The position numbers and the translations under genes were made by a program. From Oopsacas minuta (Eukaryota; Porifera; Hexactinellida; Lyssacinosida; Leucopsacidae), in the NCBI GenBank assembly GCA_024704765.1, contig JAKMXF010000156.1, positions 1 through 22,858 on the forward strand: a stretch of DNA of 22,858 nt, in the 5' to 3' direction. Positions 8,737 through 18,876 of the stretch are shown here, piece after piece (the stretch's first letter is position 1; each line of letters starts with the position of its first letter). Under the pieces are notes generated by a model that was not told the origin of the DNA, searched no databases, and saw only the letters and a list, made by a program, of their open reading frames with translations.

Positions 8737-8795
8737 ACTCTACTATAGTACAGAAAATGGGTATGTACTATAGTATAGTTGGCCCATAGTAGAGT
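8737..8795. repeat. Imperfect inverted repeat
   Basis: ACTCTACTAT at 8737-8746 pairs with ATAGTAGAGT at 8786-8795, and TATAGTAC pairs with GTACTATA at 8765-8772 further in. It could form a small cruciform. Function unknown. Confidence 0.5.
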
Positions 8796-8834
8796 TGAGG
8801 TATATATAAGTATCTCATAAAGATATATACATCG

Positions 8835-9170
8835 ATTAATTTGTTTGTATGTCCAGAATTGATTGAAGAAACTGGAGGCTTATTTTGGGCATACAAGGGT
8901 ATTTTTCGCCTGGCTCGGACAAGTTCGAATCTTGGACAAAATTATGATGTAATTGTCACCTTTTGGAATTTCAAAAAGTCACATTATTAACCACTACTCA
9001 GCCAATATACAGGATAAATTGTGAAATTTGAATCACAGGTACCTCTCAATGTGCCAAATATCCTGGCGCCATGATTTTGACCAAATGCAAACTAATCATG
9101 GAATTTTACGTCATCATGACTACACAAAAACAATCAAAAATTCTCAAGTACGCATACTTTTCCCAAATAT
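8835..9170 (+). repeat. Dispersed repeat C, copy 1
   Basis: Matches 10292-10622 in the same orientation. Shared anchors are GTCCAGAATTGAT, AAATTATGATGTAATTGTCA followed by CCTTTT, CTCAGCCAATATA, GACCAAATGCAAACT / GACAAATTGCAAACT, and GTCATCATGACT. The copies are clearly diverged, with small gaps. No coding capacity is seen. Confidence 0.8.
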
Positions 9171-9693
9171 GCATACTTGAGATGTATTTTGATAAATTAC
9201 TGAAATTTTTCATGATAGAATCGTTGATAGCATGTTGTTCCACAAACATGTACTTATTAAACGTAATTAATGTATATATGTGTAAACACTAACCAAGCAT
9301 AATTATTTCAAAACAAATAAATATACATATATCCTGGCAATAGAGCGAATATTTGAATTTTCATACAATAATATATCTGAATGAAGTTTATGACAGTGTT
9401 ACTAAACATATCCTCACTAAATCCAAACAAACTTAGATATTTTGTAGCCACACTTTGCTCATTATATAAATAATGAGGTAATTGAATGTTCAATTGAAAA
9501 TTACACAAAATTCAAATGAGATTGAACATTTCTGATAGCATAGTTGAATTCTGTGGTCTATATTACCCAGTATAATATTTAGAAAGTTTAAATCAAATCA
9601 TATTGACTTATTGCAATTTTCAGATTTGTGTCACAAGTGGCACATATCAATATGCGTCCACCACTACGTATGTGAATTAAAATGTTGCAATAA
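9171..9693. other. No gene seen
   Basis: AT-rich spacer between two repeats. The short open frames here are of a length expected by chance. Confidence 0.6.
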
Positions 9694-9945
9694 TCGAAGA
9701 ATATTGCCCAGTCAATTATGCCATATATGATCACTTTCAAGATTGCGTCTTAACCATCAGAGATATCATATCAAAATGTATTATCAGGGTATGGGAAGTC
9801 GAGTACTACTACATGCTTGTTTGATGATTTGGACATAGAAACGAAGGTGATCAAGCTATTGGTGAATATTTGCAAATATGACACAATTGGATATTTTGTA
9901 TGGGATAAATCCTGAAACCGTAATTGTAGTAATTTACTCTCTACA
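9694..9945 (+). repeat. Dispersed repeat AB, uninterrupted copy
   Basis: This copy reads CGAAGAATATTGCCCAGTCA, then GCCATATATGATCACTTTCA, then ATCATATCAAAATGTATTAT and GATCAAGCTATTGGTGAAT. It matches 17776-17817 joined to 18877-19112, and its A half also matches the inverted copy at 17592-17772. Positions 9724-9731 (TATATGAT) correspond to the spot where the other copy carries a 1,051-bp insertion. Confidence 0.85.
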
Positions 9946-10291
9946 GAGTTTCAAAACTGGAACATTTTTCTGACATATTTATTAAGTAAGCAATCAAATG
10001 ACTTAATTTTGGCCTGAAAATAGTTTGTAGATGTAAACTGCGAGCGCTGTCAAATATGAACAATACATTATTCATTCCAAAATGTAACGTTTAAAATTAT
10101 GCAACCAATAGAATTCCTTAGCACTGACTTGACGCCTCTTGGACCACGTCCATCAATCAGTACCATTGACTTAGTGTATAGAATGTTGTGGTACAATATA
10201 TATCCTTTAGCTATACTATTAAAACGCAATTAATCTGTATGTACGTATATATATATACACACACATGTCTAAATTTATACACACAAGCATG
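9946..10291. other. No gene; short TA/CA simple repeat
   Basis: Spacer containing a short alternating run (TATATATATACACACACA) near 10246-10264. Nothing coding is recognised. Confidence 0.6.
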
Positions 10292-10622
10292 TATCAATAG
10301 ATTCTGGTTTGTAAGTCCAGAATTGATGGAAATAACAGGTAGACCCCAAGGGCTGTTTTTTTGGCTTGGCTTGGACGAAAATTCACATCTATAACGAAAT
10401 TATGATGTAATTGTCACCTTTTCCAAAAATCATATTATTTGCCAATGCTCAGCCAATATATATTATAGAATTTGAAATTTTGAATCATAGGTATACTACA
10501 ATCTGCGAAATGTCCAGATGTCATGAGTTAGACAAATTGCAAACTCATATGGAAGGACTATGTCATCATGACTGTACAAAAGAATCGAAAGTTCCCGAAT
10601 ATAGATATTTTTGAGAAATTTA
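10292..10622 (+). repeat. Dispersed repeat C, copy 2
   Basis: Partner of 8835-9170 in direct orientation, sharing the same ordered anchors. A short open frame spans part of it, but the other copy does not preserve that frame. Confidence 0.8.
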
Positions 10623-11532
10623 ATAATACCCCAGGCACAAAGTGCCCAAATTACAAACTAACAGCCAGGTATCAGCTCTAGTATTACCACAAATGGTCAA
10701 TATGAATCTGGATGGACCATGGAAAGTAAATATTAAATTTTCAATAAAAAATTGACATCGAGACACGTAGTGCCGAGTATATCCTTTCGCCTACAAACAA
10801 AAGCATCACGAAATGTAACTGTTTAAAACTTGAGCTCACTTGAGGCACTAAGTAGTCGCGTAGCAACCTAGCAAGAGAAGTGCGCTAGTACAATACATTT
10901 ATTAGGGCAAAAATTCCCCGATTCTGAAATATAAAACTACTTATATACCTAGAACCAAATCACAAGAATCTGTAAGGCATCATGCTATATGTTTAGTTGG
11001 TTATGGTTAAATTGAATTACCAAAAGTCTACGAAATTTTGTGAATTTTAAACATTTTTAGCATGCAATCTTGGCCTAATGATAAATTTGATGCATACAAC
11101 TTGTAATCAAGTTTCCTGTTGCTAATAGATAAATTAAATATCTAATTACTAAATTGTGATTATTAGTGCCACTATAATAGACCTTGCCATTTAGTTAAGT
11201 CTGTCTATAATTTTTGCTGATACATATAGAAAATTATTTAGCTTCTGTTTTAAATGATATATAACAACGAGAGCCGGTATTCCCACGATATGATAGGTAT
11301 TTCAAAGGAAATGAGTCAACAATATCAATACTATTTATACTAAGTAGGGGACTAAAATCAAGTAAGTATAAATAACAAAGCAACACATTCAACTATTTTA
11401 TCTATAGCAAGATATCTCGAAAATATGTGGGTTATTAAGTAATAGTTGCTGAAAGAATGAATTCATCCAAAGATTGGCAAATTTTCATTAATTAAATACA
11501 AACTCTAGTATCTGTGAGTAAATCGATAATTG
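10623..11532. other. No gene seen; downstream flank of the helicase gene
   Basis: AT-rich sequence that includes the region where the 3' untranslated part of the minus-strand helicase should lie. I saw no unambiguous AATAAA in the first hundred bases beyond the stop and no poly(A) remnant. Confidence 0.5.
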
Positions 11533-13554
11533 CTAGAGATATTGATGACTGATAGTATTCGTGATTGCATCATACTGAGATGAAAGATTTGTATTATCAA
11601 TTGAATATGATGCAGGAATAGCTGGTAATGGATTTTGCAAACTAGGATGGGGGTTATTGAGATATACAGGTGGAGGAATAAACGGAGAATTCAATTTCAT
11701 CTTAACATTCCATTCTGAAACTTGGCGGACACTCTCCTCAACAGGTATCTGTATAGAAGTATTAGATGATAACTGTAAGGGTGAATTAGAAGGGATATGA
11801 AAGGAACCAGTGTTGGGAAGCTGAATAGAAGCATTAGAAAGAGACTGAAAAGAATCTGCAATATGAGTTTGCAAAGATGGACATGACCCATGTGAATTAT
11901 AGGAAGCTCCCCTTTCAGAGAAATAGGAGGGCTGTTTAAAGGTAAGACTATTTTTACTGCCATTATAAGGTTTTGAAATTCTTGCTTCTTGTGAATATCT
12001 AGGGAATTTGTTCGTAGGATGTTCAAACTCCCTACCTCTCTTTCGAGAAAATGAGCGGTAATCGTGATTTATTTCATTTAACCGCGGTGGAATCTCTTGG
12101 TGAGATTCACGAAGAATACGCAATAACTCACTACAATGTTTATAATTTTGTGGAGTGAAGAATGTATAAGCAAACCCACTGTTATCAGCACGGGCGGTAC
12201 GACCAATGCGATGTATATAATCTTCTGCAACATTTGGAAAATCCATATTAATGATATTTCGAATACCCTCTATATCAAGTCCTCTAGAAGCAACATCAGT
12301 AGCAACTAGAATTACAATCTTGCCTTGACGAAAAGCAGATAAAACGCTTTCTCTTGAATATTGTTCTTTATCGCCATGAATACAGTCAACATAATACCCC
12401 ATTCTTTGTAGCCATATAGTAATTGATTTTACCTTACGTTTAGTTTCACAAAAAATTATAGTTTTACAATTTTTATCGCGCATTAATCTATTCAATAATT
12501 CTAGAAGTTTAGAACTCTTTTCAGATTCTTCACAGAAATCAATATTCTGTAGTATATTCTGGTTAGCAGACAACTCAATTGACCCAACATATATCTGTAC
12601 ATAGTCCTTGAGAAAGTCTTCAGCCAATTTTTTTACATCTTTGGGCCATGTGGCACTCCACATAAGTGTCTGCTTATCTGGGCGAAGTTGTTCCAAGATT
12701 TTACGAATCTGAGGCTCAAAACCCATGTCAAGCATCCGATCTGCCTCATCCAAAACACAAAAACTGACTGCATCTAGGAATATCTTTCTCATTTCAAGGA
12801 GGTCTAGTAGTCGACCTGGCGTAGCCACAACTACATCACAACCGCGTTCTAATTCTCGAATTTGATTACTTTTGGAAGAACCACCATAAATGCAAGTCGA
12901 TCTTAATTGGATTAGAGCTGAATATTCAAGACATACATGCTGAACCTGTAAGGCTAATTCCCTAGTAGGAGTCAATACGAGAAAAATTGGTTTATGGTTA
13001 ACGATTGGTGTTTGTGCCTGAATATGTAGTAATCCGGGTAATAAATAGGCCAGAGTTTTGCCTGATCCTGTTCGAGCAATACCAATAAGATCGAAACCTG
13101 AAAGAGCTAGGGGCCATGCTTGACATTGAATTGGTGTAGGCCCAGAGAATTGGGAACTTAATGTAGTCAAAAAGGATGCAGGAAAATTTGATTCTTCAAA
13201 ACTCATAATAGGTTTCACAAGGGTATGCCCCTGAATCAATATCTTCAGATCCTTTCTCTGTTCTTCAACCATTAATTCATCTCGCGATACAACTAGTGGG
13301 TGTTCATTATAGAGAACTTTCTTGATAGGGGTGAGACGTGTAAAATCCCACTTGGGAGGACGTAAATTCTGACCTGCACAAAGGGATCTATCCTTAACTC
13401 TATGAAAGTTTGATGAATAGGGACCATGATAAGAATCTTCTTTGTGATGCCTGTTAATTGATGTACTACGTCCAGGATTAGAACTATAGTGCTTAGAATG
13501 GTAAGAATGACTTCTCTCTTTAGGGGCACGAAATTGTGAGAAATTTCGATTCAT
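11533..13554 (-). CDS. DEAD-box ATP-dependent RNA helicase, DDX5/Dbp2 (p68) subfamily
   Basis: This is an ATP-dependent RNA unwinding/remodelling enzyme, expected in the nucleus, where relatives act in splicing, transcription and ribosome assembly. All core motifs are intact (numbering from the first ATG, 673 aa): Phe plus Q motif (GPTPIQ, ~138-143), ARTGSGKT (160-167), PTREL (196-200), GG (224-225), TPGR (245-248), DEAD (269-272), SAT (300-302), IIFCETK (366-372), ATDVASRGLDI (418-428) and HRIGRTARA (448-456). MWSATWPKDV and ELSANQNIL are typical of the p68 group. The N-terminus is rich in Ser, His and Arg; the tail after ~485 is Ser/Asn/Pro-rich and lacks an RGG block. The frame is open from 13596, but the first ATG ends at 13554, just after an acceptor-like TTATTTTACCTTAG, so a 5' UTR intron is possible. 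The coding part has no intron, unlike typical DDX5 genes. Confidence 0.96.
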   Translation of the reverse strand: MNRNFSQFRAPKERSHSYHSKHYSSNPGRSTSINRHHKEDSYHGPYSSNFHRVKDRSLCAGQNLRPPKWDFTRLTPIKKVLYNEHPLVVSRDELMVEEQRKDLKILIQGHTLVKPIMSFEESNFPASFLTTLSSQFSGPTPIQCQAWPLALSGFDLIGIARTGSGKTLAYLLPGLLHIQAQTPIVNHKPIFLVLTPTRELALQVQHVCLEYSALIQLRSTCIYGGSSKSNQIRELERGCDVVVATPGRLLDLLEMRKIFLDAVSFCVLDEADRMLDMGFEPQIRKILEQLRPDKQTLMWSATWPKDVKKLAEDFLKDYVQIYVGSIELSANQNILQNIDFCEESEKSSKLLELLNRLMRDKNCKTIIFCETKRKVKSITIWLQRMGYYVDCIHGDKEQYSRESVLSAFRQGKIVILVATDVASRGLDIEGIRNIINMDFPNVAEDYIHRIGRTARADNSGFAYTFFTPQNYKHCSELLRILRESHQEIPPRLNEINHDYRSFSRKRGREFEHPTNKFPRYSQEARISKPYNGSKNSLTFKQPSYFSERGASYNSHGSCPSLQTHIADSFQSLSNASIQLPNTGSFHIPSNSPLQLSSNTSIQIPVEESVRQVSEWNVKMKLNSPFIPPPVYLNNPHPSLQNPLPAIPASYSIDNTNLSSQYDAITNTISHQYL

Positions 13555-13961
13555 TGAACTAAGGTAAAATAAATATTGATCTAAAGAAATTAGCAATTAA
13601 GAAAAATAGATAGTGTCATAGCATTCTCTACACTAATACATCACCGCCACATAAATTATGCACGTGGATAATACCGTGAAGTTTAGATTTTAGGATGTGA
13701 ATAGCATGAAATATTGCAGTCTAATGTGTAACAATGTTAGGATAGGCATAGCATTTCTAATACACTAAGGCACTGGCACTACATTGAATTCGGGTTACCA
13801 TAGATATGTTATGCAGTACTGAAACTGGACCAAATTTTGTACCAAGATACTGTATAATATGAATATATACACTATATGCACTAGGGTGCCTAGTTGCCCC
13901 TTTATTTGAAAACTTGATTAGCTAGCTACTTTACATGTTCCCGATGTGGTATTGATTCACC
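13555..13961. other. Upstream flank of the helicase gene
   Basis: It should contain the promoter and 5' UTR of the minus-strand helicase. No definite TATA box or initiator could be singled out in this AT-rich sequence. Confidence 0.4.
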
Positions 13962-14141
13962 CGTGAACTACGTAATATAAGGACTGGAAACAGCAAAAAA
14001 CTGGACCATGGATGAACTACAAGTGCATTCGTTTTTTGCTATTTGTTATTAGTTATGAACTTTAAAAGATAAATGTACCTATTTTAATTAGAAATCGACT
14101 CTGAAATTGGGCCAGGGATGAGATAGAAGTCATTTAAATAA
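13962..14141 (+). repeat. Dispersed ~180-bp repeat, copy 2
   Basis: Inverted relative to 2401-2582, with about nine in ten bases the same by eye and sharp ends. No P-like coding sequence lies next to this copy, which fits a non-autonomous or truncated derivative. Confidence 0.85.
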
Positions 14142-14990
14142 TGTATGTTATTATCGGTAATCGGACACTATGTCGCAGGACATTTCGTCGTCAGACAAGG
14201 TGGAGAAGCTGAGCATTTGAGCAGACTAAATGGATAGCAGTGAAGAATATTGATGTGATTGTAGAGGATATGAAGGCTGTGAGTTGCGCTTGAATATTTA
14301 GAACTGACTAAGATGCTAGAAAATGGATTTTGACAGGATTATCTAGCGCCTCTTTGTTCAAGGTGGAGAAGCTGAATTTTAAGTCTTGTCGCATATTATG
14401 GCAATAGAGAAACTTTCTCCTATTTAAGATGGATAGCACACAACTTTCAATTATAAATTATGCATATAATACACGTATCTCTTTTATATAATATAATACA
14501 CTTATTTATCTCTTTCACATAATGCAGCATATATTAAAATTTGTGACCGTTTTATTATTTAATACTTCCGGAATATACTTATCGATTAATATCCCGACTA
14601 AATCCGGTGACCAAGCGTCCGCCATTCGTTATTATCATAGCATATCATTACTTATAACTGAAATAATAACAAAATAATAGGTCTAAAACAACAAGAATAT
14701 AATAAAGGAATAGGAAACCAAAACCATCACAAAACTGTTAAGTGATTTAGTAGCAGGAACTAATATGTCTTCTAAATACATCTAAATTTCTTCAATTTCT
14801 GGGAATCATTCGTACTAGATGTGATTTCAGAGTTGACATTGCGAATTTTATTAGTTAGTATGCAATTAGTACATTAAGGATCTTCCTAAGGATAGTCCAA
14901 CCAGAAGTACCACAGCCCTTACAATTATCTTTTCAATGCTGGCTAAAATTATCAACCAACATATTTTCAGTCAGCTGATTTAATACCTTT
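14142..14990. other. No gene; short duplicated AT-rich motif
   Basis: GTGGAGAAGCTGA occurs twice (~14200 and ~14363). Around 14462-14525 a segment with ATAATACAC...ATCTCTTT is duplicated in tandem. Otherwise featureless. Confidence 0.5.
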
Positions 14991-15922
14991 CTTAATGGCG
15001 AGGAATAGAAGTGTTTCCTAAGAGTTTCATTCTCATCAATCTTGATAAATATTTCCATAATACAACAATTGATTCAATTACTATTTCTGAAGGCCANCTA
15101 TTAGTATTATTTGCGTCTATTCGATAATACAATTTCTCCATAGGATTTGGCTTAGTGGCCAAAAATGTTCCAACTTTGTCAGTTTTCATCCGATTTTGGA
15201 TTTCTTTCGATTAATATTCTTCTCTAAACATATTCTATTCAAATCTATTAGCAGTGATTTGATATCTCTTGCCAATAAAAAGAGGTACATTAGTGTAATT
15301 GTACCAAAAAGGACGTCTGGTCACTCTGTTCATTATGGATACAGCAGTGTACCTAATGGGCAGACGTAGTGTACGTATTGGACACATCAGTTTGCCTAAT
15401 AAGATATATCTATTGTGCACAAATACAGTATATACAAATATTAACATCAGTTCAATTTGTCCAATAACGATAGAGACAAATTCAGAATTTTGTAGTCACC
15501 CAAATATCTCCCAGTATGATAAATTATTCATGGTGTCTATTTCACTGGAATGTCAGCCTGATCTAATGCTACACCAGGTATCTGATTGAATACCGCTTCT
15601 CTTCATCCTTGTTGTATTAGTTTGCTTTCAGTTTCAAACAACATTAATCGAAGGTCATTTAAGTAACTCAAATTACAAAAATAATATTAGATCTCATTAT
15701 GTATTAATGATGGTCAGAAAATTGCTTAAGTATATTCACCGTCATTTATACATATACTGTAATACAATCCAGGTTTACAAAATGAAAATCCAATCATATT
15801 TCTTAATATAACACCAAGTAATGATTGTGTCAATTAATCCACCTTAAGATCAAAAGGCTCATTTAAAATTCGGTTACCACTAGGCATCACCATATTCAGA
15901 TGATAATCAATCTTACAATGTA
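14991..15922. other. No recognisable gene; unresolved base at 15097
   Basis: Open frames of 65-96 codons occur on both strands between 14992 and 15589. They overlap each other, and none contains a motif I recognise, so I do not call a gene. Confidence 0.5.
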
Positions 15923-16104
15923 CAGCCTGGGCCGCTTGTTATGAACGCTTGGGGGCCAAAAATGTGTTCACAATAGAGAGACTTCGTATTATGCAAACTT
16001 AACATAATGCAAATCCTATGTAGATTGGTATACAGAGACTATATACTTAGTTCATAATAAGCGAATGTTCATTTTGAGAGGGTTCATAATAAGCGGCCTG
16101 ACTG
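15923..16104 (+). mobile_element. 182-bp pogo/Tigger-like MITE
   Basis: The left end reads CAGCCTGGGCCGCTTGTTAT, then GAAC. The right end in reverse complement reads CAGTCAGGCCGCTTATTATG, then AACC. The inverted repeats are therefore imperfect but clearly related over about 24 bases. A TA dinucleotide lies outside each end (15921-15922 and 16105-16106), the target duplication of the Tc1/mariner/pogo superfamily. The motif GTTCATAATAAGCG also occurs as a direct repeat at 16050-16063 and 16082-16095, as in elements whose ends carry iterated binding sites. There is no coding capacity. Confidence 0.75.
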
Positions 16105-16106
16105 TA

Positions 16107-17591
16107 CGTATATGCACTTCTAATATTGTCATCGGCAAGTGGTGACAAGTTTTGATATTGGATCTTTCGACAGTAATTATAAATTGGTGTTTCTGTGGTA
16201 ATGGGGTAGAGCATTTTCAATGGACTATGATATTGGTGTAGTGCTTGCCAACACAATCATAGGAGTATGTAAGTAAATGAAGATAGTAGTATATGCGAGT
16301 GAGTTTGTGAACGGAAAATATGTGAAACCTTGGCATTGAATATCTCACAGGAAACTCAACAAAATTTTGCAAAATTTTGACATAACAAATGTCCAATGTT
16401 CTGAAACATGTCCAGATAGTTGAAATCTTGATTTCTAAAACATGTAAAAAAACTAAAACAAAGTCAAAATTTTTTTGTAATGCTCAAAAAATATAAAAGA
16501 AAATTCGATAATTTAAAATCTTTTTAATATTCATAAACGTCCCTATGCCTTCTACTTGTTCTCCAATTTGATCCAATCAAACAATGAGAAGTACATCAAA
16601 TTTATAACTGAAGTGTGCTCAGTAAAATCTTGCTCTGACTTCACGCTCGTTTAAAATTTCCAGTTTTTTACTGATATAGTTATTGAATTTATGCAATATT
16701 TATTTGCGTTATATGTATTATATAGTCTCTCAATCAATATCCTGTTCACATCTCTATGGCAGGAAATTGGTGAACTTTAGCAACATTTAGATTTTGAAAT
16801 ATTTTCTAATAAGCAAAATAATTCATTATTTTCACAGGTATCCAGGATTTTGCGTCAGATCTAGTTGTTAAAAATGGATAAGACCTCTTGAGAATGATCA
16901 CCAGTGAATGACACAAATTGTAACCGCATTTGAAAGCACCCAACTGGTATCTCTACACATTTAATGTGAGGCCAACTGAACTGTGGCCAAGATGTATCAT
17001 CAATAATACAGGAGTGATGAATTTGCTCATGCTAATGTTGTTAGAGTCAATGTAATCAACCCTCAAAGGAAGGTATAACATTATCTGTTCTCTAGAAAAG
17101 TTAGATTCTTCCTGCATTACGTTGAACCTACGAAAGCGAATTACTTTTGCTTTATGGCGGAGTCATATATCCAGAATCCTTGAGTGGAAACAGATTGGAG
17201 TTGTCTAGAAGTGGATTAGACTTTCCATCAGAGCTAGTGAAATTCAGGACGAAATTTAGTAATTCTCTGAGTAGATTGGAAATCTGACATGGAATCAATT
17301 TTTTACCTAACAAATGTCCTCTAGTTAATCAGATCGTTGTATGAAGAGTTCTATTAAAACCTGACTGAAAGAATATCACAAGGGTAAATAGCCATGCTTT
17401 GTAAAACTGGCTTAGACATTATAATTCTCATGTTTTTCAACTGGATTAGTTTTGATTTAAACATTAGCCCGGCTACATTTGGAGAGAGGGACTTAGGAGA
17501 GGATAAGACACCTCCTGGGCTGAAACCTCACTGCAATTCTGAAATTTATTTAGTTACCCAAATCAGTATCACCCTTACCATACTCCCTTAT
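16107..17591. other. No recognisable gene
   Basis: It includes a 20-bp perfect palindrome made of two CAAAATTTTG units at 16360-16379. A few short coding-like stretches near 17004-17195 (plus) have several stops and no motif I can name. Confidence 0.5.
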
Positions 17592-17772
17592 CAATTTGCA
17601 AAATTTCAAGTCAGTTTCCTTAAGGATGTACTCGACAAAATATCAAAATATGTCATACTTTTGCTAATATTCACCTATAACTTGACAATCTCCAATGCTA
17701 TGGCTAAATCATCAAACAGACTTGTAGCATATACTCGACTTTCTATAACCTGATAATACATTTTGATAACAA
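17592..17772 (-). repeat. Dispersed repeat AB, A half, inverted copy
   Basis: The reverse complement (TATCAAAATGTATTATCAGG, then AGTCGAGTATATGCTAC, TTTGATGATTTAGCCATAG, TTTGATATTTTGTCGAGTA) matches 18917-19112 and 9766-9945. Together with the copy at 18877-19112 it forms outward-reading inverted repeats. Confidence 0.85.
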
Positions 17773-17775
17773 ATC

Positions 17776-17817
17776 TCGAAAGAATATTGCGCAGTCATCA
17801 ATAATGCCATATATGGT
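17776..17817 (+). repeat. Dispersed repeat AB, B half left of the insertion
   Basis: CGAAAGAATATTGCGCAGTC...GCCATATATGGT matches 9694-9731. Its continuation is found 1,051 bp later at 18877. The last eight bases (TATATGGT, 17810-17817) are the left target duplication of the inserted element. Confidence 0.85.
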
Positions 17818-18176
17818 CAGGAAAAGAAAGTAAACCATTGATTTATATCATTTGATTTTGAATAAAAAATGACAATGAAATTAATTTCAAATGGTTTAAT
17901 TTATGATTTTTAAATTCGCTTGAATGATTCTATTGATTTTGTTTAAGTATTTTAGATTTTAAACTTAATATAGATTTTGAAGTGAAGTGAAGTTGATTTC
18001 AGATAATTTGATATCCTTCAAATTCTGAATTTTCAACATAAAATCAACAATACACCCAGAAAATCAATGATTTTGATATAAATTCAAGATCATTTCAAAA
18101 TCACTTCCAGAGACTGTCTTTCTGCCGAAGGAGACACAGTCATTTTGAAATCATTCGTGAAATGTAATTCTAAAGC

Positions 18177-18284
18177 GCAACCTAGGCTGCTAGGTACATG
18201 CCCTCCAGCTACCTATTTGGAGACGTAGGTCATGGTGGATTTCTTGGATTTGTGATTTATTTTGCATGTTGCTACCTAGGTTAC
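18177..18284. repeat. Inverted repeat within the nested element
   Basis: The left arm 18177-18201 (GCAACCTAGGCTGCTAGG, then TACATGC) pairs imperfectly with the right arm 18264-18284 (GCATGTTGCTACCTAGGTTA, then C). The loop is about 60 bases. Confidence 0.65.
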
Positions 18285-18465
18285 TGGACTTAGAATAATC
18301 CTTTATAAATATAGAATTTAACTTACTTTTGAAATATATTTAAAATATTTAAAATCTATTCGAAATCAATTTTTACAATTTGAAATCATTTTGAAATCAT
18401 TCATAGAATTTATAATCATTTTAAATCAATAAAAATAAATTTACTTGTGCGATATCTGACGTAGA

Positions 18466-18545
18466 CCACCCATGAGTGAAAACAACATCAGTCTGGAAAT
18501 TAAATTAATTTCCCAGAATAATAGTTGTTTTCGCTTCATGGGTGG
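18466..18545. repeat. Long hairpin within the nested element
   Basis: CCACCCATGAGTGAAAACAA at 18466 (arm to 18486) pairs with the arm 18524-18545 (TTGTTTTCGCTTCATGGGTG core). The loop itself contains a palindrome, GGAAATTAAATTAATTTCC. The stem is about 21 bp with few mismatches. Confidence 0.8.
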
Positions 18546-18876
18546 TATACGTATGTCTACCAAGATACAGTACATGTAGTATTTGTATTGATTTCAAAAT
18601 GATTTAATTTTGAGTAAATTGCTTTAAATCAAGATGAAAATCATGTAAAATACAGCGAAGTATTAAAATGATTTAGATGAATTTTATATTAAGAATGAGT
18701 GCAATGAATGATTTCAACATGATTTTCAAAAACTATCTGATTGAACTATGATTTTGATAAATGATTTAATAATCGATAGATTTACTAATTGATTTAGTGT
18801 TAAATCAATTGGGAAAATCAATGAGTGATTTTTGATCTTACATAAAAATCACTCTATTTTCTTGCCTGTATATGCT

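Larger units (their letters stand above)
17818..18868. mobile_element. Non-autonomous hAT-type element, 1,051 bp, nested in repeat AB
   Basis: The left end is CAGGAAAAGAAAGTA and the right end in reverse complement is CAGGCAAGAAAATAG, short imperfect inverted repeats starting with CAG. The flanks are TATATGGT and TATATGCT (18869-18876), an 8-bp duplication with one mismatch. The paralogous copy at 9694-9945 runs straight through this point (TATATGAT), which shows that the block is an insertion. The interior lacks coding capacity. It is built of recurring words such as GATTTTGAAATCA and AAATCATTTTGAAATCATT in both orientations, with two hairpins near the middle. The superfamily call rests on duplication length and CAG ends; no transposase relative is identifiable. 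Confidence 0.75.

Noticed and set aside
11697-12026. Second minus-strand frame of 109 codons inside the helicase gene
   Set aside because: It is a shadow frame of the helicase tail with no motif of its own.
13555-13596. Helicase translation start at 13596
   Set aside because: That codon is TTG, and an acceptor-like site precedes the first ATG at 13554; the extra residues are not conserved-looking.
15235-15589. Overlapping 70- and 96-codon frames on opposite strands
   Set aside because: They have mutually exclusive frames, no splice signals and no recognisable motif; this is within chance for the composition.
16360-16379. Perfect 20-bp palindrome of CAAAATTTTG repeated
   Set aside because: It is low-complexity A/T sequence and easily arises by chance or slippage; no associated feature was seen.
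17394-17753. 119-codon plus-strand frame
   Set aside because: It overlaps the inverted repeat copy 17592-17772, other copies do not preserve the frame, and no known motif is visible.
17818-18868. AT-rich block as a scaffold-attachment region or origin
   Set aside because: The defined ends, 8-bp duplication and empty paralogous site explain it as an insertion.
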